A DNA stretch of 64,000 bases from Nymphaea colorata. Lineage: Eukaryota > Streptophyta > Magnoliopsida > Nymphaeales > Nymphaeaceae. Both the position numbers and the translations under genes were made by a program. The stretch spans positions 16,974,106 through 17,038,105 of the forward strand of contig NC_045141.1 in NCBI RefSeq assembly GCF_008831285.2, given 5' to 3'. Shown here piece by piece: positions 36,101-47,295 of the stretch (position 1 is its first letter; the number at the start of each line of letters is the position of its first letter). A model generated the notes under the pieces. It saw only the letters and a list, made by a program, of their open reading frames with translations. It was not told the origin of the DNA and ran no database searches.

Positions 36101-37802
36101 AAATGAAATCAAAGACTTGGTTATATCAATGAAATCATTATAATATGGTTTCTGGGTATCTGTGTGTGAACATGCATTTTCCAATATAAAATGACATTAT
36201 GGAAAAAGCAGAAAATTCACATTTCCAAGTAATAGTTTCAAACACGAGGCCCTTGTTTGGCTATTCTTAGCAAACATATGTACTCTTAAAAAAACAAAAA
36301 AAATATGAGGTTTATTTTGTAATTACGACCAAAATATATGACTCTTATCTGTAATTTTTCTCTTTTTTCCATAGGTCGCGTTATCCTTTTAGCAGTCATT
36401 TTCCTCCACGTTTTCAATTGAACGTTGGAGTTTCCGCACTCCACAAAATTTGCTTGGAGTATCCCCAACGACTCTCGATTTTGCTTAATCTAACTTGAAG
36501 TAGGATCCTTATTCAAGCATGAAACATAAAATTATATCAAGATTTACAAGTAGTCTGTTCTGGATGCCCCACTAAAAAATGTTACAATTGAGTTCAATTG
36601 TATCTCAATTTTGATTGGAAATTTAATGGAATCAGACGATTCAGGGATTCAACTGAACCGATTGTGAATCTATAGAAATCAAACAACTTTACTTGAACAA
36701 CTCTTGCCTTGAATCTTCCACTTTGGTGTTTCTTTTATCTGTTGTTAAGAGGTGTTTCATAACCGGAAATGTGTGGAGGCGTGAATAATATCTGAGGCTG
36801 TGGACTGTATGTAGTGCCTGAAAAATATGGGAAAAATGGTTGGAGCTGACGGTTCACGAGACCGCGTGTCAATTATTAAAATGTTCGAGAGACTGAAATA
36901 TATTTGAAGCGAGCTGTCTTTAAAATATATAAAAAGAAAAGTCAAGACTTTCGTCTCGGGTTGTAAATATATATATTTTTCTTGTTTGTTTTACAAGGTG
37001 GGAATTTTCATTCAATCTAATGATCGGGAAAACTTTCTCCCGAAGCAATCAAATGCCTCCTAGACCTGATGATACGTCATGTAATTGTTTGCCAACGTGA
37101 GAGTCTCGATGGCAATTTCTTAACGTCCATGCTTCGTTATGCACGAAGCTGGAAAATTAATGGGAAAAGTAAGACTGATTTTGGGAAAGAAAGAAGGAAC
37201 ACGTGTTTTAGGTTTAGAAATAAAAGGTTTTTTCTTCATTTGGAAGCAAAAGAAGATTCTGCTATAAGGAAGGTTCTACAAGATGGAGGACCTTTTCCTT
37301 GGGAGTTTTGATTTATCTGCAGAAGCTGTTTCTATCTAGCTCTCTTGGGTATCTATTTCCTATTCATTGTTCCCACACACAAACAAAGATTTTTGTCATG
37401 AGAAGCTTTCCTAGAAAAATTTCCATCCTCCCATGTAAGTCTATTTTCAAACCTACTCTAAATGTTCCTTTTTCTATTTGATTTTTTTATGTTATACCCA
37501 AAACAAAAAACTATTTTTAACAATTTAATGGGGCAATCTGTTGTTCTTATTTATGCTTTAAAATTTGCCCCAAGGGGAAGCCACCGTCCGGTAGTCGACT
37601 ACCAAACAATGGAAACTAAGGAGGTAGGAATTTGAATCCTCGTGTATTTCCCACGAAACCCTTGGACTGTGTCCAAACAAGAGATTAGGACATCGGGAAG
37701 ATCCAATTTTCTCACGTTGCGAGCAACGAAACGAGGCACCAAGAGAGTGGTAGACGCTCCTTAGCGAGGGGATAGAGAGAGAGAGAAGGTTGGGGAATAA
37801 GG
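33123..37802. other. MSL leader/introns and divergent intergenic region to MDP1
   Basis: The MSL start codon is at 33122 just after a likely acceptor (CTTATCTGCAG), so untranslated leader exons should lie to the right. Candidates are near 33840-33900 (bounded by CTATCTCCAG and a GTATTA donor) and near 34740-34860 just left of a purine-rich block. From about 35050 to 37800 I see only AT-rich intergenic DNA and short frames, then the MDP1 promoter with a GA run near 37775. Confidence 0.5.
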
Positions 37803-40800
37803 ATGGGAGACGATCGGGTGAAGGCGGAAGCGTCGCAGGTGCTTGGTCTCTTCCAGGTCCTTCCTCGCCTCGTCGTCTTTGATCTTGACTACACCATCTG
37901 GCCCTTCTATTGGTAACGTATCTTTCTTCTCTTCAATCATTTCTTCTTGTTTTCTTCTCGTATCTTTCGTCCTTTCATGTGAGTTCGTTTCTTGATGTTG
38001 TGATAGAAAGTGCGGAGTGTTCTTATGTCCAAGTTGCATATGTTTCTCGCTAAACCGTGTATTTGCATAACAGAGAAGGCGAAGTAATTCGTCGGAAACG
38101 ATATCGCATCAATTCCACATGGCCTTCTTCATGGAGTCAGCTTTTCTTGCTCCATTAGGAATACCCAAGAGGGGAAACAGGGAACGAAGAAAGAAACAGA
38201 GACTATCTTAGAGTTTGTACGTGGTGACCAAATTAATGGACACCCAAAATAATGCAAAAAAGTGTTTTCCGCATATACTTCATTGTTGTTGATGAGTGAA
38301 TGCACTACGATTGTTCAAGGAAAGACGAAAAATTTCGTAAACAGCTTAAGTCTAAATGTCGCAGGATTGAAAAATAACACCAATCGGATATATCTTCGTT
38401 GTAGAGGTTTAAACATGTTCCCCTTTTCTTCTAAAAGGTAGACTCCTAAAATTGTCCTCTTTTTGACTGAATTCAGGTTAGAAATTTTATTCAGAAAATA
38501 CAAAAGCGGAAAGCTGAAAGGAGTTCAAAATTTTGTTCTGATTCTTAAAGCTCGATGTGGATTCTTGGATACAAGAAAAATAGATTGTTGACTGACAAGC
38601 TGTGCTTTTCTGTCAGTTTCTAGGGAAAAAGTTAAACGCTGCAGTCCTTTAACTGGCTTGGAATTAGGTAGTTGAATTCATGATTTCCTTGCTCCGGTTT
38701 GTCCAGGTGGCTTCACAATGGACTCTACCTGTTTCACTTACTAGAGATTGAGGCATTGAGCAATCATAAGATAGTAAAGTGAAATTGACTGATATAGCCG
38801 GTAAATGAGTGGACAAAATATGTTCATGACTCATAAGCTGTTACTCAACTGCTTCCATGCTATGTCACATTTTTCAATGCAAACTATGTTATATTTGGAT
38901 GCAGCTGCAGATACAGGGATAGAGTAATTTTTGTAAACTTCCAATATGATGTTTACATAAAAAGATAAGGGGCAGGTGGAACATCCTCAAAGATGCTGGA
39001 ACATCCTGCAACATTAGAGCATCAATAATGCCTCTGAGTTATCCATTTCAAATGAAATTTTTATATAGTTCAGGAAAAAGTTACGTGGATGATCTTAGAA
39101 TCAGGATAATTTCTGTCATTTATGGCTATGAATTCTCCCTGGAAATTTATGTGAAGACAAACACCTATATCGACCTCCATATATTAATTTTGAGAAGCAC
39201 AATCAAACTTATTCTCACATTTCAGGGAGATATCTTTCATGGTGACTCTCATAAAATTTCTGCAGTAAATTTCCCATCTTTGATAAGTATTGATAAGTTG
39301 TGTTAGAAAAACAGTGAGGTTACTTAGCATGTGTTGACTAAACTCTTCCTACAATCTTTCCTGATCTAGAGTGATTTATGGGCATCGAGAGCCCTCTTCA
39401 TGGAAGGCGGAGAATTCCTGAATGACTCTTTTGTAATGTTGTTGAATGCCAAAATCAAATGTAACTGGTCAACATCTTATGTATTCTTTCCCTGTGTTTC
39501 TTCAACCTACTGGAATTACTGTTGCAAGAATTAGCTGGACTCTGGAGTTCATTGGTGAATGCTGTCTGAGGATGACCTCTGACATACTGCTTGCAACAGC
39601 ACCTGCACCACTAATGAAACTTTTACTACAAACAGATCTATCTAAAGCTGATGCCCACTAGGTATATTTGGAAAATTTGTTGAACCAACAGATGATGAAC
39701 TGATTTCATGCTTTGCCACATTAGAAATGGTGCATTTCTTTTTTCCTTGTTCAGATAATTAAAAAGTTCAGGCTCCACCCAGTATATTCTTGTTCAACTT
39801 AAAAATTTGGTTGCTCAATGACCCAGTTAATCATCAAGCTTGGCAGATTCCAGAAACTGAGTTGCCTAAACATGAATATCCACGTAAATATATATTATAT
39901 TCTCTTATACTGGGTAATGTGCTTTTGGTGTTTTCTATTTTCTTGGTTTTGCTAATCCATTTCCAATGCACATACTAAACTAAAGAATGTCTTATCTTCA
40001 GTTGATATTTTGCTGTGAGATTTTCTGACTAGCATGCCTTTTGTTTCTCTAGAGCCGTCCCTCTATTAATAGCTTTAGTTATTAACAAAAGAAAATGGGA
40101 ACCATTTGTTTGCATTATATATTTCTTCACCAGAAAGTATCTAACTTTCTTATGCTCATCCCATTGGCAGTGAATGTCGTTCCAAACGTGAAATGCCATC
40201 CCTGTACCCACATGCCAAGGGTATAATACATGCTTTAAAGGATAAAGGAGTTGATGTAGCAATTGCTTCTCGGTCACCTACACCAGACATAGCAAAAGCA
40301 TTCTTGAAGAAGCTAGGGCTTGAGGACATATTCGTAGCAAAAGTAACATATCTGTTCATTTTGATAAAAGATCTTTATAGCTGAATTATTTTCTTCGAAC
40401 AGATGGTAAGCATTCTCCATTTAGTTGTTGATTTTTTATGTTATCCTGCACTTGTAGGAGATTTTTTCAAGTTGGACCCATAAAACTGAGCATTTTGAGA
40501 GAATTAAGCGGAGAACAGGAATCCTTTACAATTCAATGCTTTTCTTTGATGACGAGTATCGCAACATTGAAGCTGTAAGTCAACATTTATGCTAATTGTT
40601 TCTTGTTGTTCCTTGGTATCTGTCTTGGTCTACAAAGTCGAATGGAGTTATGCTGGTTAAATATTGCAACTTTGATTAATCAGATGGCTATGTTGCAGAA
40701 TAAACTAATACAGGATCGATAAACCTTCTGAACACCTGGGGGACATGCACATGGCACTTGAAAACCTGATATTCATTCTTATTTTCCAACAATTGTACAG

Positions 40801-40914
40801 GTTTCAAACATGGGGGTCACAAGCATTTATGTTGACAATGGAGTGAACCTTGGAGCTTTGAGAACCGGTCTTACAAAGTTTGCATCAAACGCTGCTGGTG
40901 GCAAGAGAACGTGA
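37803..40914 (+). CDS. MDP1: Magnesium-dependent phosphatase 1 (HAD superfamily)
   Basis: Four exons join in phase: 37803-37912, 40171-40342, 40458-40574, 40801-40914, encoding 170 residues. HAD motif I is DLDYT with the nucleophile Asp27 and acid-base Asp29. It is followed by the MDP1-type WPFYCECRSKREMP segment that crosses the first splice site. Motif II is Ser70 in AIASRSPTP. A basic stretch at about 103-113 can supply the motif III lysine, and motif IV is FFDDE at about 123-127 with acidic metal ligands. The family is a small cytosolic Mg-dependent phosphatase, shown in animals to act on phosphotyrosine or sugar phosphates and fructosamine-like substrates; the plant substrate is uncertain. 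Intron 1 is 2.26 kb, large for so small a gene, and holds several unassigned short frames. The start ATG is the only one giving the full motif I. Confidence 0.93.
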
Positions 40915-40984
40915 CCTAATTCAACCACAGGAGCTGCAAGCTGCATTGGATATAACACAAACTTAGATCTAAAGAACCTAATGC

Positions 40985-41760
40985 TGCAGTTTGAGTTTAG
41001 AAGAACTTGAATGATGGATCAAAGGTCTTTTTTGTGGTGATTGTGTGAAGCACTTAGCCAGCTTCATCTTTGCTTCTTTACACCTTCATTCTGCCTTTTG
41101 GCCTTCGCTTGATGATTGGAACTTTGTCATCTATTTCTTGTTTAAGCTACAGTGTATTAAATCCTCCTCTCTATTTAAGAGAGCTTTTACAGGAGAATTG
41201 GCGGGACAAATCCGTTGAAGATTTTTCCTCATAGAACTTCTAAGAAAATTGAGAATGAAAATTCCATGTCTAACTTGGAAACTTGAACAGTCAGTTTCTC
41301 TAAAAAAAATCCATGACTCATTTGAAGCCCGAAGAATTAATCCTTATCTGCTCAAATTCAAAATCCATATTTTCAAATAGTATTCCGCTTCAATGTTGCA
41401 ATTCAAATTTAAAAGAACTTCAACAATTGCTGAAGATCATTTTTATGTTGATTGTGTGAAGCACTTGCCAGCTTTGTGTTGCTCTCTCCTTTACGCCTTT
41501 ATTTTCCCCTTTGCTCTTTGCTTGATGATTGAACTGTATTGTATGTCTCTTGTTTAAGCTGCAGCAATATCAAATTTTCCTCTCTATTTAGCTTTTGCAG
41601 GAAATTGCAAGAAAGGCAATTGAAAAGTTTTGCTTAAAAAACCTCTTTTAGAAAAATTTGCAACAGAAAAGTCCATCTCAAACCAACTTGAAGAACAGTG
41701 TCACTCTAAATTTCCGTGTTTCATTTACAACTTGAAGAATTAATCGTTGTCTTAACAAAC
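40985..41760. repeat. Imperfect tandem duplication of the MDP1 3' flank, about 400 bp
   Basis: The stretches at about 40990-41365 and 41398-41755 align along their length. Shared words include GATTGTGTGAAGCACTT, GCTTGATGATTG, TCTTGTTTAAGCT, CCTCTCTATTTA and GAAGAATTAATC, in the same order and orientation. The first unit begins about 75 bp after the MDP1 stop, so it is probably 3' untranslated sequence copied in tandem and then diverged by many substitutions and small gaps. Confidence 0.8.
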
Positions 41761-42328
41761 AGGACTATAGTTAAACCGCAAAGAAAGTACTTTCTTTTGA
41801 GAACTCTATTACGAAGTCGACAATGTTCACGCATAATCAAACTCGCAGACGAGCACAGATGTGGAAGTCCCTAGCTGGATAAGCCATCTTGGTCGGGAGG
41901 GGTCTTCGGCATAAGCTGCATGTTCCATTCGATCTCGACCGTCGTAAAAAATATCGCCATTTTTATCCAATGAAACAAAAAATAAATAAATAAAGGAAAA
42001 TTGAAATTTTGAAACAAAAATCTGTATTTTGGAAATGAATATGCAAAAATAAAATGTCATTCTTTCTAGGTTTTTTCCCTTCTGCGGAAAAAAAAGGTTT
42101 CTTAGTATGTGTTAAATTTTTTATGCTTCTTCTAATAGTTTAACGGCTATTTGGGATTTTGATCAATGTTTTTTGTAAGAAAATTCATGGAAAAGTCGAA
42201 ATTATATTATTTCTTATTGTTTTTGTGATTTATTGGTTTTTGAATTTCCGAGACTTTTCAAGATTCAAAATATCCTATTTAATATCCGAGAATGTCTTCA
42301 ATAGTAAGAGCCTAAGAAACCGAAATTG

Positions 42329-42375
42329 CATGTTTGTGACAATTCATGTTTGTGACAATTCATGTTTGTGACAAT
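42329..42375. repeat. 16-bp direct repeat, three units
   Basis: CATGTTTGTGACAATT is repeated three times head to tail, the last unit lacking its final base. Confidence 0.9.
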
Positions 42376-43227
42376 ACTTGGGACGAAGCTATCCATAGGG
42401 TCCACTCTCCTATCACCTTTTCTACTTGGTAGGCAAACTTGAACAGGCAAAGTCTTGGAACTCTGATGCCAAGACTTGCATCTTGAGTACACAATGCTGG
42501 ACCTTCTTCATCTTCAAAGTCTTAGTTCACAACTACCAGTTCAGTACATGAGTCCCTTGTCCATTAAAACTCATTCTTCTTCTGGCTTTATGAATTGGCT
42601 GCGTATGTAATTCGTTCAAGATTATGTTCTTTGAAACCCAAACCCCTGACCAATTGGACGAAGCCCTCGTTAGAAGCAGCTTCATTAAAACTAAATATCA
42701 TCCGTGACCGATGCCTGCTCAAAATATCAAAATCAAATTCCCAGTGTCACCGGTTCATGTAAATGCCTAGCCGTACAGTATTCGTCAGTGGAAGCCTTCC
42801 ATATCAAAGAAATCAAAATCAAATTACCAACAATAAAGCCAAAATGCATTTCTCAGAAAGAATTGGCAATTTACATTGCTCTATTGCTTCTTAGAAACAA
42901 GTTCAGTGACGGCAAAATGCCCCAGTTGCTAGGGCATCCACCAGTGGTGATTCGTGCTTGCTCATAGAGCAGAAACTCAAAACAATTGCCCACTTCGTCA
43001 TACTGCAACTAACCATTTAATTCTTTCAGTGGTAATCTCTCAAGACTTCTGTCAGTTCCATATTTTTGAGAAGCAGAAATTAGCCTCTGAGATTCTTCAG
43101 TTGTCGTCCTGTATGCCCCTTTCCTGGGAGTTGATTTGTCCAAATCCTCCAGAAGTTTTTGGTTTTGCCTGCATATGTTCATCTGTTATTGTAATCTAAT
43201 GGCAGGTTAAGCAAAAACACCAGTTCA

Positions 43228-43250
43228 TGTGTGTGTGTGTGTGTGTGTGC
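43228..43250. repeat. (GT)n microsatellite
   Basis: A GT run of about 21 bp followed by a GCGCGGGCGCG alternating purine-pyrimidine stretch. Confidence 0.9.
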
Positions 43251-43650
43251 GCGGGCGCGTGTATCTGCGGGTTGTGCATAAGCCGCAAATGGGAAAATCT
43301 CAGATTCTTGGATTGAATGAATTCAATACTCGACGTGCCCCAATTTTCTCAAATTTGTCAAATTATTTAAAGACAATACTGATCAACTAGATGAGTGGGA
43401 TTTGCGGAACTAATCATATTCTTTATAAATTTTAGTGGTGCTTAAAATTCCAATGTTGTATGAAAATAAACTAAAGCCAACCTGTTTTAATCTCCACCAG
43501 ATTTAACATGCAACAAGTCTAAACAGAGCATTATGTAGAAGGACACTAATAGTGATGTAACAAACGGGGCATGTTTATCTAACTGAAAGGACAAATAAAT
43601 CCAAGGAAAATCAGGAAATTTTGATAGTTGAAATGACCAGATATATTCAA

Positions 43651-46600
43651 TCACCTTATTAAGACTGCGACGGTTTGCTCCTGGATATCTGAGAACGGCG
43701 CACAAACAGAAGCAAGTGGTTCGATTTCGTCTTTCTCATCTCCGTTGATTGCAAGACCCTCCATTATGCACTGGAAACTGCTCAAGAGGTTTAAATCCTG
43801 GCATAAAACCTCATCTATTTGATTTGGCAATTTGGTGAAGAACGCCATTCTTCTTTTCATCTCGTCTCTCTCATCAGACAAAGTTCTAATGGTATCATTC
43901 AAATTTGTCAGTTCCTCCTGAAAATTCCTCAACCGGATAGCTTGCGTCTGATTTGTCTCAGTGGCGAGCCTAAGGTCAGCTTTCAATTTGAGTATGACAT
44001 TGTTCAACTCATTATTAGCAGTTTCCATGGATTGTACTTTAGAATTAAGCAGATTATTCTCTTCTTGCAGAAAAGCTTGCCGCTCTTCCTCAGCATGCAA
44101 CTTCGTATCTGATTCTCCTTCAAGCAGCTCCACCCTTTCCTTTAATTCAGATGCCAGTGCTTCTTTCGATACAAGTTCCTGCTTCAGGCCTTTAATTTCT
44201 TCCTCTAAATTGTCAACTGTATGGCTTAATTCACTTTTACTAGCCTCCATTGATCTTAATTTAGCATTAGCTTGCTCTATTTGTTGCTGCTGCAGGCTAA
44301 GCAGTTCGTCTTCAGCATGTAACTTCTGGTCCAACTCATCTTCTAGCACCTGGATTCTTTCCCTCAGCTTTATTGAAAGACTCTCTTCCTGTACCAGTTT
44401 CTGTTGCAAATCTTCAGTTTGTTTTTCCAGCTTACATATTAAGTCCTTATCCATGCTTTTATTTGATTCCATTGACCTTAGTTTCGCATCAAACTGCAGT
44501 AACTGTTCTTGGTGCGAAGCTATCATCACTTCCTCAGCATTCAATTTCTGGTTTAGTTCATCTTCAAGAAGCTGAATTTGTTTCTTCAATTCAGATGATG
44601 AACTCCCTTCCGATTGCAACTTAACCAACAAACCATCAATTTCTTCCCTTTGTTTGGAAATTATGTTACTATTCTCATTCATAGTAAATTCCATGGACCT
44701 CAACCTAGAGTTTAATTGGTCTACTCGTTCTTTTGGTACAGACAGCAACTCTCCAGCATGCAGTTTCTCCAATTCAAGTGCCTCGACTTGTTCCTTTAAT
44801 TCAAACGAACTTCTTTGTTCTGATTCTAGTTTTTGCTTCAGGCTTTTATTTCTTTCTTCCATTTGCTTAAGTATTCCTTTCCACTTATATTCAGAAGACT
44901 CCACAGACTCCAACTTTTCCTTTAGAAGCTCACACTGTTTGTGAAGGACAGCGTGCAACCTTTTTTGAGATTCAAGGTCTTCTCTCAGATTTCCAGTTTG
45001 TTCCTCTAGCTCCATAATCCAACTATCTTTCATTTCAACATCAACTTGATCCAGAATATGAATTGCAGACAACTTGTCAATGATAACCTGGCTATTCAAC
45101 AGCTCAGTAGTAAGTTTTTCAACTTTGAATTGCTTTTCTCTAAGGGAGACATTAATTGCATCCTCGTACCTCTGTTCCAGGAGAGGCACTTTTTCTTTGA
45201 ACTGCTCCAATTCTAAATTTTTGGAATCAATAATTTGAAGGTAGTTTTCCTTTTCCTGTTTAAACCTTGCTTCTATGTTGTGAACGAGAACTTCAGTCTC
45301 TCTCTCTTGCCTTTGAAATAGCGCCTGATATGTTTGTCTGTGATCTTCAGTTTCTGCTTGTGCAACTGTTAATCGCTCAGCAACAGATTTCCATCTCTGT
45401 AACTCATAAGCCATCTCCAATTCTCTACGTGCTTTGTCAGCTAATTCAATGTGAGCTTTTTCTAGTTCATCTGCAGCATTGTTTAGGTCTTGCTTCAGAG
45501 AATTTTCTTTTTGCATGGCTTGTTCTTTTAGGTGACTCTGGTGGTTCAGTGATTCATCAAGCATTTCTTTATGCTGTTGAAGCTCCTTTTTCAAGGTAGA
45601 GGAGTGCTGTTCAAGAGCATCTAGTGACTCAATTCTCATCAATAAGGTGTCTGTATTTGCTCTGGCGTTTTCCATCTCAGATAGGATATTGTCCAACTCT
45701 CTTTCCTTCTCTGCCACTAGTTCCTTGAGATTGGAGATCTCCTGTTCTTTCTTCCTGACATAATGTTCAATCTGAAGTCTTGAAGCATCAAGTTCTGACT
45801 GTGTTTGCAGAACTCCTGATCTCACCACCAGCAGAATCACAGAAAATTCCTCATTTTGGGAAAGAAGTCCAGACAACAAGCTATGGCAATTTTCCAGTTC
45901 CAACTGCAAATCACGTACCTGATTGTTCCTGCCCTGTAAATCAGCTTGACATTCATCCAAATGTGCAACCAGCTTGTCTACTTTTAAAGACCATTCTGCT
46001 TCTTTTTTTTCGAGGATTTTTGAACACTCCTTGTGTATCTGCTCCAATGCTTTAAATTTCTGTTGCAGTTTTGATACTGAACCAGACATCCTAGCTTCAG
46101 CTATTTGGGACTTTTGGAGATCATTTACCATCACCTGAAGTTCCTGATTTTCTTGTTCAAGGTGAACTAGTTTATGTTCCATCTCCTTTAAAAGAGTTTC
46201 CTTTTCTGTCAGTGAGCCTCTTAAGCCAGCTATTTCTTCGTCCCTGTTCATTGTCAAGCTCTCAATCATGGATCTAGCCTCCTGGAACTCTGCTGCAATG
46301 TTTTCATAGCCAACCTGTGATTCATTCACCTTAATTTCCAGCAATTTTCTCCGGCTTTCTTCATGAGCAAGTGCTTGATGACACATCTGCAATCTTGACT
46401 TTGTATCATCCAACATTCTTGTTTGGGAGTCCATATCATTTTGCAGCTTCCCAACCTCGTCCAGAAGTTCATTTTTCTCTACCTGCCATTCACATGTTTT
46501 ATCCTGAAACTCATCCTGAAGTTTTTTGTGAGCTTCTTCAAGATGCAGAAACTGCTCTTTCTTCCACTTAAGCTGCTCCTTCAAATTACTGTTTTCTTCC

Positions 46601-47295
46601 TCATACTTGTGGAGAACACCATCTCTTTGTTTTAACTCGTTCAAAGTGTTTTGTGCTGCTATCCTTTGAGAGCTTTCCTTTGCAAGATCTGCTTCCATCC
46701 CGGCAAGCTTTATCTTCAAAATATCACATTTTGTCTTGTTCTCAGACCATTCCAGGAGACAGGCATTCTTGGACTCTATATCAAGTTCCATTTGCTTCAT
46801 TGCAGTGATCATGGTTTCGGCCTTTCCAACTGCATCAGAACACTTCGTCTGTGAAATGGACAAAGCCCGCTTGAGGTCCTCAATCTCCTTTTTGAATAAT
46901 AGAATCTTCTGCTCTTGATCATCAGATTTTGCAGTTGCACCATCCAAAGCAGAGATTAGCTCTTTCTTTTCCTCTTCACATTTTCGCAATTTTTCAGAGT
47001 AACTTTCCCGGAGATGTTCATATGTGGAGTTTAATTGTCTCAGAGAGACCTCTTTCTCATGGAAACTAGAGTTCAGTTCTTCATATAATTTTCTGGAATC
47101 GTTGATTTCCATACTCTTCACCCTTAGTTCTTCGGCCTGATTTTCTATTTGCTGCTTCATTTCACGGATCTTTGCAAGTTGACCATCGTGAGCTGTCCTT
47201 AGACTCTCAGCCAAGCTCGATTTGGCTTTATATTCTTCCATAAGCTTTGCCATTGCGGCCTTGGTTTCATCCAGCTCTTTACAAACGGCTTCCAT
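43651..47295 (-). CDS. Long coiled-coil protein related to Arabidopsis At4g38062
   Basis: One uninterrupted exon encodes 1214 residues, nearly all heptad-rich with Glu, Lys, Gln and Leu dominant and almost no Pro or Gly, so an extended coiled-coil rod. The N-terminal pattern (ELDETKAAMAKLMEEYKAKS, LKEQLKWKKEQFLHLEEAH, RRKLLEIKVNESQ) matches the layout I remember for At4g38062, a myosin-heavy-chain-like plant protein of unknown job. No motor head, membrane segment or nuclear zinc finger is seen. Residues roughly 840-1070 hold 74-residue repeats (separate entry). The C-terminus lacks the coiled pattern and ends VAVLIR. A probable leader exon ends at a donor near 48282, with an acceptor close before the start (about 47325). 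A cytoskeletal or organelle tether role is only inference. Confidence 0.85.
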   Translation of the reverse strand: MEAVCKELDETKAAMAKLMEEYKAKSSLAESLRTAHDGQLAKIREMKQQIENQAEELRVKSMEINDSRKLYEELNSSFHEKEVSLRQLNSTYEHLRESYSEKLRKCEEEKKELISALDGATAKSDDQEQKILLFKKEIEDLKRALSISQTKCSDAVGKAETMITAMKQMELDIESKNACLLEWSENKTKCDILKIKLAGMEADLAKESSQRIAAQNTLNELKQRDGVLHKYEEENSNLKEQLKWKKEQFLHLEEAHKKLQDEFQDKTCEWQVEKNELLDEVGKLQNDMDSQTRMLDDTKSRLQMCHQALAHEESRRKLLEIKVNESQVGYENIAAEFQEARSMIESLTMNRDEEIAGLRGSLTEKETLLKEMEHKLVHLEQENQELQVMVNDLQKSQIAEARMSGSVSKLQQKFKALEQIHKECSKILEKKEAEWSLKVDKLVAHLDECQADLQGRNNQVRDLQLELENCHSLLSGLLSQNEEFSVILLVVRSGVLQTQSELDASRLQIEHYVRKKEQEISNLKELVAEKERELDNILSEMENARANTDTLLMRIESLDALEQHSSTLKKELQQHKEMLDESLNHQSHLKEQAMQKENSLKQDLNNAADELEKAHIELADKARRELEMAYELQRWKSVAERLTVAQAETEDHRQTYQALFQRQERETEVLVHNIEARFKQEKENYLQIIDSKNLELEQFKEKVPLLEQRYEDAINVSLREKQFKVEKLTTELLNSQVIIDKLSAIHILDQVDVEMKDSWIMELEEQTGNLREDLESQKRLHAVLHKQCELLKEKLESVESSEYKWKGILKQMEERNKSLKQKLESEQRSSFELKEQVEALELEKLHAGELLSVPKERVDQLNSRLRSMEFTMNENSNIISKQREEIDGLLVKLQSEGSSSSELKKQIQLLEDELNQKLNAEEVMIASHQEQLLQFDAKLRSMESNKSMDKDLICKLEKQTEDLQQKLVQEESLSIKLRERIQVLEDELDQKLHAEDELLSLQQQQIEQANAKLRSMEASKSELSHTVDNLEEEIKGLKQELVSKEALASELKERVELLEGESDTKLHAEEERQAFLQEENNLLNSKVQSMETANNELNNVILKLKADLRLATETNQTQAIRLRNFQEELTNLNDTIRTLSDERDEMKRRMAFFTKLPNQIDEVLCQDLNLLSSFQCIMEGLAINGDEKDEIEPLASVCAPFSDIQEQTVAVLIR
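44030..44760 (-). repeat. 222-bp in-frame tandem repeats in the coiled-coil gene
   Basis: On the plus strand the word CAGCAT recurs at 44091, 44313, 44535 and 44754, spacings of 222, 222 and 219 bp. The coded unit is 74 residues: LLEDELNQKLNAEE, then QxQxxxxxAKLRSME, a variable LxxLEE block and KLRERIQ. Two full units and two diverged flanking ones can be aligned. The spacing stays in frame, and 74 is not a multiple of seven, so each unit carries a heptad skip. Confidence 0.85.

Larger units (their letters stand above)
40915..43650. other. Convergent intergenic region between MDP1 and the coiled-coil gene
   Basis: Apart from the duplicated 3' flank it holds a 16-bp direct repeat (about 42329-42375) and a (GT)n run at about 43228-43250. 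Open frames are short and AT-rich. No gene is supported. Confidence 0.55.

Noticed and set aside
37565-37680. tRNA-like words (GGTAGTCGACTACC and GAATTTGAATCCTC)
   Set aside because: No full cloverleaf can be drawn, and the spacing between A-box-like and B-box-like words does not fit.
39028-39661. Frames of 92 and 71 residues in MDP1 intron 1
   Set aside because: AT-rich, hydrophobic random-looking translations with no family pattern.
43961-44575. 204-residue plus-strand frame opposite the coiled-coil gene
   Set aside because: Ser/Cys/Leu-rich mirror of Glu/Lys/Leu codons on the other strand; the repeats in it only reflect the 222-bp units.
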